This document shows, in pieces, positions 18,277 through 26,352 of a stretch of 39,877 bases of DNA. Under the pieces are notes generated by a model, which saw only the letters and a program-made list of their open reading frames with translations, was not told where the DNA came from and did no database searches. The DNA is from Leptospira idonii (GTDB lineage Bacteria > Spirochaetota > Leptospiria > Leptospirales > Leptospiraceae). Every line of letters begins with the position of its first letter. The stretch's first letter is position 1. Where the stretch lies: assembly GCF_004770995.1 (NCBI RefSeq), contig NZ_RQHW01000034.1:1-39877 (forward strand), given 5' to 3'. The translations under genes and the position numbers were made by a program.

Positions 18277-18304
18277 TTGACTTTTCGGATAGATTTCAGA
18301 TAAT
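18277..18304 (+). promoter_or_regulatory. Sigma70-like promoter of the MntA/HepT pair
   Basis: TTGACT (18277-18282) and GATAAT (18299-18304) are separated by 16 bases. The expected transcription start falls at or next to the ATG at 18311. With no Shine-Dalgarno sequence visible, the mRNA may be leaderless. Confidence 0.5.
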
Positions 18305-18310
18305 TAAGTT

Positions 18311-18610
18311 ATGAAGGTCGAATCAAAGCAAGAACTGATTCAGGAGCTCTCCAAAATCAAACCTATACTTAATAGTGATTTTGGCGTTCTTCAAATTGGG
18401 ATTTTCGGATCTTTTGCAAAAGACCAAGTCCATTCTAATAGCGATATTGATCTTCTTGTTGAGCTGAAAGATCCTGACTTCGATTCTTTTGCCGGCTTAC
18501 AAATTTTCTTAGAAAAACTCTTAGAAAGAAACGTTGATTTAGTTAGAAAAAGAAGTCAGATTAGACCTTCTTTTCTTAACAGAATTCAAAAAGATCTTAT
18601 TCATGTTTGA
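18311..18610 (+). CDS. mntA: MntA-type minimal nucleotidyltransferase antitoxin
   Basis: 99-residue nucleotidyltransferase of the MNT family. The signature GS-x10-DxD is exact: G33-S34 in IFGSFAKDQ, then D45 and D47 in NSDIDLLVE. In characterised HepT/MntA systems this protein silences the HEPN RNase by adding AMP units to a tyrosine next to its active site. The gene overlaps the HepT gene by eight bases, the usual arrangement. It is AT-rich compared with the upstream genes, consistent with mobility of such pairs. Confidence 0.88.
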   Translation: MKVESKQELIQELSKIKPILNSDFGVLQIGIFGSFAKDQVHSNSDIDLLVELKDPDFDSFAGLQIFLEKLLERNVDLVRKRSQIRPSFLNRIQKDLIHV

Positions 18611-18971
18611 AGAAATAAAAGAGCGATTTGAATTCATACTCGAATCAATCCAGCTTATTGAAGCGAGGTTTCTTAAAATCAAGTTCCCTGACGATCTGGT
18701 GAATTCCGACGATGGAATTACTATTTTAGACTCTATCGCTATGAGATTACAAGCAATCGGAGATAACGTGAAGTCTATCTTTAAATTAGATAATCAATTC
18801 CTTGATAAATACCCGAACATTGATTGGGAAAAAATTATGAAAATGAGAGATGTGATTTCTCACCACTATGAAGGTTTGGATCACGAAATTATTTTCAACA
18901 TCTGTAAGAGCAAGATTCCAGAATTAAAATCTTCTATTCTTTCAATCCTAAACCAGCTCAAAGAAGTATAA
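18603..18971 (+). CDS. hepT: HepT-type HEPN ribonuclease toxin (DUF86)
   Basis: 122-residue helical HEPN protein, predicted RNase that can stop growth when unmodified. The RX4HXY motif is exact: R82, H87, Y89 in RDVISHHYEGL. In characterised pairs the tyrosine of this motif is AMPylated by MntA, which neutralises the toxin. LDSIAMRLQAIGDNVKSI is the typical DUF86 dimer helix. It overlaps mntA by eight bases and ends about 40 bases before a convergent gene, with no clear terminator. All functional residues are intact, so the module is likely active. Confidence 0.88.
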   Translation: MFEEIKERFEFILESIQLIEARFLKIKFPDDLVNSDDGITILDSIAMRLQAIGDNVKSIFKLDNQFLDKYPNIDWEKIMKMRDVISHHYEGLDHEIIFNICKSKIPELKSSILSILNQLKEV

Positions 18972-19010
18972 CTACAATTTAGTGAATCTCCAAGAGATTC
19001 ATATTACCTA

Positions 19011-19694
19011 TTATCTACCTTTCTTTTTAATAAAAGCATCTAACAAAAGTTCTCTTTCTTTGCGGCTGCTTTCCGTATTTTGAACGATTTTATCCACCAA
19101 ACCTTTGTCCGCAATACGAGGGTGTCCCGTGCGCATAGGAGGATTCGGATCGTATTCCAGCCAAAGTTCGATCTCTTTCGCTTTCTCTTCTCCTTCTATG
19201 ATTTTGACGATCTCCAAACCGAAGTCGATCCCGGAAGTGATTCCTCCACCGGTCACTCTGTTGCCGTCCCAAACCACTCTTTCTTCCGTAGGAACTGCTC
19301 CCAATTTTCCTAAAAGGTCGATGGATCTCCAGTGACTGGTCGCTTTGTATCCGTTCAATAAACCGGCAGCGGCTAAAACCAAAGAGCCAGTACAAACGGC
19401 CGTTATATAATTCGCATTTTTCCCCAGTCTTTCTATTTCATTCAGAAAGTCTTCGTTTTCGATGACTGCATTGACACCGTAACCGCCAGGAATGAACAGA
19501 ATGTCCACATTTTGAATTTCGGAAATCAACGATTCCGCTTCGATTTTCAGGCTGCCGTTGCAGACGATTGTTTTCGAGTCATAGGCAATCGTTTTGATTT
19601 CCCAATCTTTGATTTTGGTGAATACTTCATAAGGACCGACAAAGTCCAAAATAGTGACTTCGTCAAAGAGCAGCATACCTACAATCAGTTTCAT
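19011..19694 (-). CDS. DJ-1/PfpI family protein (isonitrile hydratase-like)
   Basis: 227 residues of the class I glutamine-amidotransferase-like fold. Nucleophile C101 sits in the AVCTGSLVLAAAGLL elbow. The N-terminal LFDEVTILDFVGPYEVF carries the acidic residue used by isonitrile hydratases, and TSHWRS and TGGGITSGIDFGLE are subfamily blocks. Other members of the fold are regulators with added AraC domains, but no DNA-binding domain is present here. Substrate not certain. Followed upstream by a serine hydrolase gene on the same strand. Confidence 0.82.
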   Translation of the reverse strand: MKLIVGMLLFDEVTILDFVGPYEVFTKIKDWEIKTIAYDSKTIVCNGSLKIEAESLISEIQNVDILFIPGGYGVNAVIENEDFLNEIERLGKNANYITAVCTGSLVLAAAGLLNGYKATSHWRSIDLLGKLGAVPTEERVVWDGNRVTGGGITSGIDFGLEIVKIIEGEEKAKEIELWLEYDPNPPMRTGHPRIADKGLVDKIVQNTESSRKERELLLDAFIKKKGR

Positions 19695-19712
19695 TTGGTT
19701 ACATTTCGAATC

Positions 19713-20255
19713 TTAGGATTTGATTTCCAATTCAAATTTTTTCAGTAAGTGCTGCCCTAGTTCCCAATATTCTAATTTGCTTTCGGAATTGATATGCCCT
19801 AATCTGCCTACGTTTCTGAAATCGGAGTCCCATAGATCGGCTAGGGATTCTGCTCTTTGGATCGGGACATAGGGATCGTCGGCGCTTGCAACGATCAAAC
19901 TGGGAAAGGGGAGTTTGATTTTGGGAAAAGGAGAAAATCCCCTAGTGCTTTCCGGAGTGTGCGAGGGAGATTCCACATCGCTCGGAGAAACAAGAAAAGC
20001 TCCTTTGACGTTTGGGTTCTTATGGAGATTAGCCCAGTGAACCACAAGCGCGACTCCCAAACTATGAGCGATTAGAATCATCGGTTCTGAATTATTTTGA
20101 ATCAGATTTTGCAGTTCGAAAATCCAATCCTCCAATTTCGGATTGTTCCAATCTTTTTGAATCACCCTTTCTGAACTTGGAAAAAGATTTTGCCAATATG
20201 ATTGCCAATGTTCGGAACCGGAATCTCCCAATCCTGGAATGATGATGTATTTCAT
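19713..20255 (-). CDS. RBBP9/YdeN family serine hydrolase
   Basis: 180-residue compact alpha/beta hydrolase. The family start YIIIPGLGDSGSEHWQSYWQ is exact in style. The catalytic triad is readable as S65 (AHSLG), the D in SADDPYVP and the H in LGHINSES. Members are small serine hydrolases of unknown natural substrate. It lies between the DJ-1-like gene and an RNase H-like gene, with gaps of under 20 bases on each side, so the three are probably one transcript. Confidence 0.87.
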   Translation of the reverse strand: MKYIIIPGLGDSGSEHWQSYWQNLFPSSERVIQKDWNNPKLEDWIFELQNLIQNNSEPMILIAHSLGVALVVHWANLHKNPNVKGAFLVSPSDVESPSHTPESTRGFSPFPKIKLPFPSLIVASADDPYVPIQRAESLADLWDSDFRNVGRLGHINSESKLEYWELGQHLLKKFELEIKS

Positions 20256-20271
20256 TATAGTAAAACTTAGA

Positions 20272-20841
20272 TTAGTCGGAAATCAATTCCAGTTCGTTTG
20301 TAGTTTCGATTCCGGAAGCTTCAGACGAAAGATTACGCGCTAGAATATTCTTTTTCGGTTCGATGAGTTTGAATTCCAGATCTTGAAACTTGGATAAAAT
20401 TTGTTTCAGTTTGATTTTTATTTTATAGAATTGATGTTCCGAATAGATCGCTTCGTATTCGGTCAGTCGAAAAGGATCATTGATTTGGTTTTTCGTTTCG
20501 GAAAGAGGTTTTTCCAAACAAGATAAGATCTTTTCCGTTTCCCTTTCGTTCAGTATTTTTAACTCGGAGATTTGAGATAGAAGTTCGAAAGATTCGAAAC
20601 AGATAAATATCACATCTCCCTTTTGATAGACATTCGATTCTAAAAATTCAAGTATCTTCAAAAGTGCATGCATTTCCGCATTCTGAGGGGCAGTGAATTC
20701 GGATTGAATGGAGACAGTGAGGGGGTTTTTATTTTGATTATGAAATTGAACGACTCCCCCGATACAATTCTTCCCCAAGGACTTGTATCCCGGTTCCGGT
20801 AGAAGGTTTCCTTTGAATGTGATAATCAAATTACGTGACAT
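20272..20841 (-). CDS. Divergent RNase H-fold-like protein, catalytic residues altered
   Basis: 189 residues, family not firmly recognised. The N-terminal half follows the order of type I RNase H: GNLLPEPGYKSLG (compare GNPGPGG), then GGVVQF, then NAEMHALLKILEFLES (compare NNRAEYLALI-x-GL), then ICFESFELLSQ (compare DSQLVVNQ). The invariant first aspartate is not visible before GN. E56 of the NAE block remains, and the third aspartate is E83. A helical C-terminal extension of about 90 residues is K/E-rich. It may bind nucleic acid without cleaving it. No signal peptide. Confidence 0.45.
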   Translation of the reverse strand: MSRNLIITFKGNLLPEPGYKSLGKNCIGGVVQFHNQNKNPLTVSIQSEFTAPQNAEMHALLKILEFLESNVYQKGDVIFICFESFELLSQISELKILNERETEKILSCLEKPLSETKNQINDPFRLTEYEAIYSEHQFYKIKIKLKQILSKFQDLEFKLIEPKKNILARNLSSEASGIETTNELELISD

Positions 20842-20963
20842 TCTAATTCTCTAGGAGAAAAACATTCCCATTTTATAAAGGATAATGAATGTCGGTCAAT
20901 AAATAATTGAGATTTTGTTGTAGCGGATTTTCCGGTTTCATTCCCCTTTCCTTAACAGAGGTT

Positions 20964-21614
20964 TTAGGGGAATAAATTTCCCAATTCACGAAAGGATGTG
21001 ACAAAAGGGATATTCTTTTGGGAAAATTTTTCCGCAGCAGAAGGTTCATGAGCCATTCCTAAAAATTCCAATCCTGCTCCTTTGGAAGAAGTCTGATCAT
21101 GGAGACTGTCTCCTATATAGATGATTTTTTCACGAGGGATTCCCATCTCTTTCGCCTTTTCGAGCAGAGGGGAAAAAACGTTCGGATCGGGTTTATGGAC
21201 AGAAGTGTCATCCGAAGTTTGGATTGTGAAAAAACGATCTTTAGGGAAACCCAACAAGTCGATTTCCTTAAAAACCCTGATTTGGCTGGATGAGGTTAAT
21301 ATGCCTAACGGGTATTTATCGGTTAATCCGTTGATGAACTCTTCCGCTCCCGGATAGGGTAAATTTTTATCCTGAGAACAGTAATTGTTGTATTTTTCCC
21401 AAAGAGAGGCGACATCTTTCGCATAATCGCCGTAAATTTTCAAAAGAAATTCTTCTCCTGGAAGTCCCCATGCGTTTTGTATTTCCAGATCGCTGAGAGT
21501 GAAGTGATACTCTTCCTTTGCGAGTCTCTTCAGTGTGATGGAACGTATTTCTTTTGTTTGTACTATGGTATCGTCATAGTCGAAAACGATTGCTTTGATT
21601 TCGGAAAAGTTCAT
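20964..21614 (-). CDS. HAD-superfamily phosphatase (phosphoglycolate phosphatase-like)
   Basis: 216 residues. Motif I FDYDDTIV gives nucleophile D12 and acid D14. Motif II is ILTSSSQIR, the lysine is in VHKPDPNVF, and motif III is IGDSLHDQTSSKGAG. A helical cap lies between residues 20 and 85. Cytosolic hydrolase of small phosphate esters; the specificity among phosphoglycolate phosphatase, beta-phosphoglucomutase-like and others cannot be read. It is separated from the next gene upstream by about 50 bases without a terminator. Confidence 0.85.
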   Translation of the reverse strand: MNFSEIKAIVFDYDDTIVQTKEIRSITLKRLAKEEYHFTLSDLEIQNAWGLPGEEFLLKIYGDYAKDVASLWEKYNNYCSQDKNLPYPGAEEFINGLTDKYPLGILTSSSQIRVFKEIDLLGFPKDRFFTIQTSDDTSVHKPDPNVFSPLLEKAKEMGIPREKIIYIGDSLHDQTSSKGAGLEFLGMAHEPSAAEKFSQKNIPFVTSFRELGNLFP

Positions 21615-21667
21615 TTATTGATTCTCAATATTTTATTAACGTCGGTTGATTCGTTGACTCTCTTCTG

Positions 21668-22804
21668 TCAAACACCTCCGCCGCTACCACTGTACAGAGG
21701 TAAGGCGAAATGTTCTTCCACTAGGATCAAACCGTAATACCACCATTCGTATCCGGAAAAGTGAACCCAAACTTCCAGTTTATCGTCCCCGTCGATATCC
21801 GTAATTGCCAGTAATCTGGCGCTGTCTTCTTCGGGAGAAGTGGATCTGTGAAGATATAAGTTTGTGATTTTACCGTTTGTTATTTTGTCGATGCGGAAGA
21901 TACGATTGAAGTTTTCCATTACATCCGACTTGGTTTCGGATCTCATATCGGAAATCAGGATTTCAAAATTTTTAGCTTCGTTTTTCACCAGATAAAAATC
22001 ACATTTATCTTTGCAGAAGGAAGCGGTGAGGAGAGGGATTTTCTTAGGATCTAATTTTTCCGTTTTATTTCTAAGATTGTTATCTGCGATTAAATCTTCT
22101 AAAAGTTTTTGTCCTATCTTTCTATCGATCTTTACTTGTTTGGCTTTTCCGTAACTTCCAACGGTTCTTCCTATAATCGCCTTCGGTTTTCCTGGAAATA
22201 TATTTCTATTTCCTTTCACAAGATCTTCTTCGTAGGATTCGTGTTCGATTCCTTGAAAAGCGGCGTTCTCGAATATTCCTACAGTCTCCCCGTAGAACCC
22301 GTAAAGATTCAGTTTCTTTTTGGGAAATTTTTGAGGGTTGTAGTTTTCTTTGTTATGGAAATCGAGATTACTTTCCAAAACTCCTTCCGCAGAATAGCCG
22401 ATGATGTAAAGTTCATCCTGGGATTTCGTCTCCGCAGAAACGATGTAAGATGGAGAATCGGATTTAATCATATTATACCCGATGTATTCGCTGAAGATAT
22501 ATCCTTGTTTGTTTTCGTTCGTTTCGATTTGGATCCAAAAACCTTTTTTCTCCGTTCCGTCTTTTTGTTTTACCGTTTCTTTCAAAGAACGATCACATGC
22601 GATGACTCGAACAGTTTCTCCTTTGGAAAGGGTCTGTAAAACCTCCCCTTTCAAAGAAGGAGTTTTCCTGACTCGAACTTGATCTCCTGAAATGGCATAA
22701 GGCGAATCACTTGCTTTTTTTGTTTCGGATAGAAGAAGTTCGGGAGAAAAGACAAACAAACAAATCAAAAGATTCGGAATGGAAAAAAGAAATTTCGGTT
22801 TCAT
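21668..22804 (-). CDS. Exported SH3-domain protein
   Basis: 378 residues with a signal peptide (LFSIPNLLICLFVF...LLLS). A bacterial SH3 domain follows at about residues 35-108 (DQVRVRKTPSLKGEVLQTLSKGETVRV ... GYIFSEYIGY). The middle is unassigned. The C-terminus has ITDIDGDDKLEVWV, a D-x-D-G-D-x(3)-E loop typical of calcium-binding or VCBS/FG-GAP-like repeats. Likely periplasmic or surface. Ends with a glycine-rich SGSGGGV. Its start lies three bases past the stop of the flavoprotein gene, suggesting cotranscription. Confidence 0.75.
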   Translation of the reverse strand: MKPKFLFSIPNLLICLFVFSPELLLSETKKASDSPYAISGDQVRVRKTPSLKGEVLQTLSKGETVRVIACDRSLKETVKQKDGTEKKGFWIQIETNENKQGYIFSEYIGYNMIKSDSPSYIVSAETKSQDELYIIGYSAEGVLESNLDFHNKENYNPQKFPKKKLNLYGFYGETVGIFENAAFQGIEHESYEEDLVKGNRNIFPGKPKAIIGRTVGSYGKAKQVKIDRKIGQKLLEDLIADNNLRNKTEKLDPKKIPLLTASFCKDKCDFYLVKNEAKNFEILISDMRSETKSDVMENFNRIFRIDKITNGKITNLYLHRSTSPEEDSARLLAITDIDGDDKLEVWVHFSGYEWWYYGLILVEEHFALPLYSGSGGGV

Positions 22805-22807
22805 ATT

Positions 22808-24361
22808 TTAAGTTCTCCTGCTGCAAGCAATAGCACATTTCATTCCGTCGATCGCTGCGGAAACGATCCCTCCCGCATAACCGGCACCTTCCCCGCAAGG
22901 AAAAAGTCCCTGGATTTGGATATGTTCCAAAGTTTCCGGATCTCTCGGGATTTGCACGGGAGAAGAAGTTCTCGTCTCCGGTGCATGTAACACCGCTTCG
23001 TTGGTTAAGTAACCCGGTTTTGCTTTATCGAATTCCTTAAATCCCTTTCGAAGCGCTTTAAAAATGAAATCTGGCAAAACCGAATCCAGGTTTACCGAAG
23101 TGATTCCGGGAGAGTAGGATGTTTTGGGAAGATCGGAAGATATTTTTCCTTCTACAAAATCTAACATACGTTGTGCGGGTGCAGTTTGAGTTTTGCCGCC
23201 TGCGATCCAGGCTTTTTCTTCGATGGATCTCTGGAATTCCATAGCTGCCAAAGGACCGAATTTTGCGAAAGGGCGGAAGTCTTCTTCTCTGAGTTCCACT
23301 ACGATCCCTGAATTTGCAGTTGCTCTGGCCCTTTGGGAAGAAGACCATCCGTTGGTGACGATCTCACCCGGTTTTGTTGCACAAGGAGCGATGACTCCTC
23401 CGGGGCACATGCAGAAAGAATAAACTCCTCTTCCGTCGACTTGTTTCACGATGCTGTATTCCGAAGGAGGAAGAAATTCGCTTCTGGTTTCGCAATTGTA
23501 TTGGATCGAATCGATTAATGATTGTTTGTGTTCAATTCTAACTCCTACTGCCAGAGGTTTGAGTTCGATTTGAATTCCTTTCTTATGAAGCAATGTGAAA
23601 ATATCTCGTGCAGAATGTCCGGTAGCTAAGATTAATTTTTTAGAGGAGAATTTGATTCCCGATTGAGTCACAGCCCCTTCGATTTTGTTGTCTCGAATCA
23701 GTAAATCTGTAACTCTTTGATGAAAATGGATTTCTCCTCCTTGTCTGAGGATGGTTTCTCTCATCTGACGGATGATATCCGGTAGTTTGTTCGTGCCGAT
23801 ATGAGGATGAGCTTCGACGAGGATCTCTTTGCTGGCGCCGAATCCTACAAGCAGTTCCAAAACCCGCCTAACACTACCTCTCTTCTTGGAACGGGTGTAC
23901 AATTTACCGTCTGAATAAGTTCCCGCTCCACCTTCTCCGAAACAATAGTTCGAATCTTCGTTCACTTTGTGATGGACATTGATTCCTCGCAAATCCTCCA
24001 CTCTGCTTTTGACGTCTTTCCCTCTTTCTAATACGATCGGTTTCAAACCTAGTTCGATCAATTGAAGGGCTGCGAACAAACCTGCGGGACCTGCGCCTAC
24101 GATGATGACTTCTTCCGCGTGAGAAACATTCGGATAATCGGGAAGAGGTATCGGTGTTTCTACGAAATCTTCGTTTAAGAAAACCAAAACTTTCAGATTT
24201 ACATAAACCGTTTTTTGGCGGGCATCAATAGATCGATGGATAATCTCCACATGACGAATGTCAGATGATTTTAGTTTCGAAGATTTGGAAACGTAAGATT
24301 TTAACGCTTCCTTTTGCCCTGCCACTTCCGGCAGGACTCTCAATTCAAGTTCTTTGATCAT
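22808..24361 (-). CDS. COG2509-type FAD-dependent dehydrogenase
   Basis: 517-residue flavoprotein of the uncharacterised COG2509 family. After an N-terminal alpha/beta region (about 90 residues) comes the FAD-binding Rossmann motif VIIVGAGPAGLFAALQL and the E of VLERG. YCFGEGGAGTYSDGKLYTR, CMCPGGVIAPC, and the C-terminal GEGAGYAGGIVSAAIDG are hallmarks of the family. The reaction is unknown. The cysteine pair in CMCPGG could be redox-active. The start at 24361 precedes the conserved first strand IKELELRVLPE. Confidence 0.88.
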   Translation of the reverse strand: MIKELELRVLPEVAGQKEALKSYVSKSSKLKSSDIRHVEIIHRSIDARQKTVYVNLKVLVFLNEDFVETPIPLPDYPNVSHAEEVIIVGAGPAGLFAALQLIELGLKPIVLERGKDVKSRVEDLRGINVHHKVNEDSNYCFGEGGAGTYSDGKLYTRSKKRGSVRRVLELLVGFGASKEILVEAHPHIGTNKLPDIIRQMRETILRQGGEIHFHQRVTDLLIRDNKIEGAVTQSGIKFSSKKLILATGHSARDIFTLLHKKGIQIELKPLAVGVRIEHKQSLIDSIQYNCETRSEFLPPSEYSIVKQVDGRGVYSFCMCPGGVIAPCATKPGEIVTNGWSSSQRARATANSGIVVELREEDFRPFAKFGPLAAMEFQRSIEEKAWIAGGKTQTAPAQRMLDFVEGKISSDLPKTSYSPGITSVNLDSVLPDFIFKALRKGFKEFDKAKPGYLTNEAVLHAPETRTSSPVQIPRDPETLEHIQIQGLFPCGEGAGYAGGIVSAAIDGMKCAIACSRRT

Positions 24362-24377
24362 GAATGCAGAAGTTGGT

Positions 24378-24977
24378 TTAGCTGAAGCTTTCCATGATTC
24401 TTTCGTACAGTTGGGTGATCACGGAAGGATCATAAGCCACTGCAAATGCGATTCCGCAAATGGCACCCCATAGATGGGCATCGTGATTGATATTGTCGCT
24501 TATATTTTTGGAAGCGTAGGAACTGTAAAGAAGGTAGGCGACTGCGAAAATCGGACCTGGGATAGGAATGACGAAGAAAAATAGAATCGTAGTCGCAGGG
24601 TTGAATACGATGTAGCAAAATATAACGCCTGCTATTCCACCGGAGGCTCCTAAACTTTTATACAAAGGATTGTTCTTGTGTTTCCAAGCGGAATCCAAAC
24701 TGCTGATGATGATGGTTCCCAAGTAAAACAATACGAAAGCGAGAGAACCGATGATTCCTTCCAAGGGAATTGCGAAAAAATAAAATGAGAGCATGTTGAA
24801 GATCAAGTGATTCAGATCCGCATGAAGAAAACCGCTGGTTAAAACGCGGTAAAAACTTTTGTCTTTGAACATCAAGTTGGGATAAAGAAGCAGTTTTTCC
24901 AACAGGTTTTGATTTTTGTATAAGGTGTAAAGACTGAGGCCGATCGTGAAAAAAAGGATAAGAACAGACATGGACAT
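24378..24977 (-). CDS. Rhomboid-family intramembrane serine protease
   Basis: 199 residues, about six membrane helices. The catalytic dyad is S112 in GASGGIAG and H168 in NHDAHLWGAICG. The oxyanion-side H-x(3)-N-H appears as HADLNHLIFNM (52-62). These proteases cut transmembrane segments within the membrane; the target is unknown. The first ATG (24977) and a second two codons later are equally possible; neither has a clear Shine-Dalgarno sequence. It lies 16 bases upstream of the flavoprotein gene on the same strand. Confidence 0.9.
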   Translation of the reverse strand: MSMSVLILFFTIGLSLYTLYKNQNLLEKLLLYPNLMFKDKSFYRVLTSGFLHADLNHLIFNMLSFYFFAIPLEGIIGSLAFVLFYLGTIIISSLDSAWKHKNNPLYKSLGASGGIAGVIFCYIVFNPATTILFFFVIPIPGPIFAVAYLLYSSYASKNISDNINHDAHLWGAICGIAFAVAYDPSVITQLYERIMESFS

Positions 24978-25106
24978 ATACTTTTAGCTTTGTAAGGGAT
25001 AGGAAATCGAACAAGGTCTTTTTGCGGCCCAGGCATACATTTTATCTTTTTTTACACGCCTTTTGTGAATGAAAAAGATGACCTTTTTGGGCTAGGGCCG
25101 GAAAGA

Positions 25107-25652
25107 TTATTTTTCCAAAATGGATTTTAAACTGTTTAAGCTTTTATCCATATTATCTATAATTTTTTGCTGTTGGTCTAAACAAACATTCACGATAAAG
25201 CTGATCACATTCACAGGAAAAGGCATTTTATCCGCCATTCCCAAAACCACTTTAGTTTGTTTCTCTCCCACAGACTCCGTCGTGATATACGAATTAAAGC
25301 TAGCTTCGAAAGGTTTTTTAAAACGGATTTGAGTATCAAATCTTTCGTTTTCTTTAATATTCTTAATTTCTTCTTCTGCAGTCCCTACTTCTTCATGTTC
25401 ACTTTCCCAAGAAGAAGTGAATCCGACCGTTCCATCCGTACCGGAGAAACTTTTTTTCATATTGGGATCGATCTGAGACCAAGCGTTCCATAGTTCATGA
25501 TTTCTTAAGTATTTCAAATGGTTGAAAACGACCGGAACCGGTTGATTGATTACGATCTCTCTTTCCAATTTAAAATCCGAAGGTGCTATAAAGCTCAATA
25601 CTGCAATCGCCAAAACGAAAGCTCCTAAAATTCCTAAAATGATTTTTTTCAT
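25107..25652 (-). CDS. Membrane-anchored SRPBCC (START-like) protein
   Basis: 181 residues. An N-terminal hydrophobic helix (ILGILGAFVLAIAVLSFI) anchors or exports a SRPBCC domain: REIVINQPVPVVFNHLKYLRNHELWNAW, then SGTDGTVGFTSSWES, ending in a long C-terminal helix VNVCLDQQQKIIDNMDKSLNSLK. Such domains have a hydrophobic ligand pocket; the ligand is unknown. The start is well supported by AAGGAG six bases upstream of ATG 25652. A second SRPBCC gene with the same layout lies at 27656. Confidence 0.85.
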   Translation of the reverse strand: MKKIILGILGAFVLAIAVLSFIAPSDFKLEREIVINQPVPVVFNHLKYLRNHELWNAWSQIDPNMKKSFSGTDGTVGFTSSWESEHEEVGTAEEEIKNIKENERFDTQIRFKKPFEASFNSYITTESVGEKQTKVVLGMADKMPFPVNVISFIVNVCLDQQQKIIDNMDKSLNSLKSILEK

Positions 25653-25708
25653 ACTGATCTCCTTATGAGTTTTTACTTTTATGGATCACACTCATCTTCT
25701 CGCAAAGA

Positions 25709-25837
25709 GTCGGGGCGCCTCGCATCTCTTTTGCTAGGTGAATTGTTTTCTTTCCCCGACCGGGCTATCCGCTCCAATAAAACGAAAACCGCTTCTCTTA
25801 AAACAACGGAACCGATTTCTCGCGATTTCGTTTTATT
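25709..25837. repeat. Nested inverted-repeat element in intergenic space
   Basis: Two perfect inverted repeats follow one another. GTCGGGG (25709-25715) pairs with CCCCGAC (25754-25760), and AATAAAACGA (25776-25785) pairs with TCGTTTTATT (25828-25837). Between them lies CGGGCTATCCGCTCCAAT. The GC-rich first half differs in composition from its surroundings. It fills the 227-base gap between the SRPBCC and DoxX genes. This looks like a small dispersed repeat or a folded RNA, not a gene. Confidence 0.5.
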
Positions 25838-25879
25838 TCCGCTACTATCCCTGGCGCAGAGAATTTATTTTATCGTATT

Positions 25880-26287
25880 TTACTTGTTAGATTTCCAAGG
25901 AAACAAGGATCTTACTTCCGGGAAACGCAGATACAATCCGCCCCAAATCAAAATGCCTAAATAAGTGGGGAAAAGGATATGGCTGGCCCAAGGATTTCCG
26001 ATACGAAGATGAGAAGCAACAGCTCCTCCCAAATACCCTGTCAGAAGAATCGCACCTAAAACGGAGGTTCTAGGAAAAGCATAAAGCAGGGTGCAAATGA
26101 TCAGAGTGGTTCCTAGTCCAGGCATGATGCTCATAGGATAATCCAGTTGTGCTGCCGCTTCCAGAGCTTCGGGAGGCATGCTTGACAAAAAGAATTTTCC
26201 AATTCCGTCAAAGAGTAAAAAGGCGATAGAAAGACCACTGAAGACCCTTCCTGTCCATAAATAAGCTTTCGAAGTAGTTTGTCCCAT
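25880..26287 (-). CDS. DoxX-like family membrane protein
   Basis: 135 residues with four hydrophobic helices. The first helix reads RVFSGLSIAFLLFDGIGKFF, and later segments LLYAFPRTSVLGAILLTGYLGGAVASHLR match DoxX-like proteins. The family is linked in other bacteria to thiol and oxidative stress functions but is poorly defined. ATG 26287 is preceded by AAAAAAAGGAAACTGAAT. The SRPBCC neighbour often accompanies DoxX genes, which fits a shared regulon. Confidence 0.85.
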   Translation of the reverse strand: MGQTTSKAYLWTGRVFSGLSIAFLLFDGIGKFFLSSMPPEALEAAAQLDYPMSIMPGLGTTLIICTLLYAFPRTSVLGAILLTGYLGGAVASHLRIGNPWASHILFPTYLGILIWGGLYLRFPEVRSLFPWKSNK

Positions 26288-26352
26288 ATTCAGTTTCCTT
26301 TTTTTGTTTAGAATTAATGAAGCATTCTTTTGTTTCTTCTAACAAAATCAAT

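Noticed and set aside
22109..22639. 176-residue plus-strand open frame
   Set aside because: Opposite-strand shadow of the SH3-domain gene; the peptide is phenylalanine- and serine-rich without motif.
25665..25964. 99-residue plus-strand open frame between the SRPBCC and DoxX genes
   Set aside because: It runs across inverted repeats and into the DoxX gene on the opposite strand, and its translation is low-complexity with no domain.
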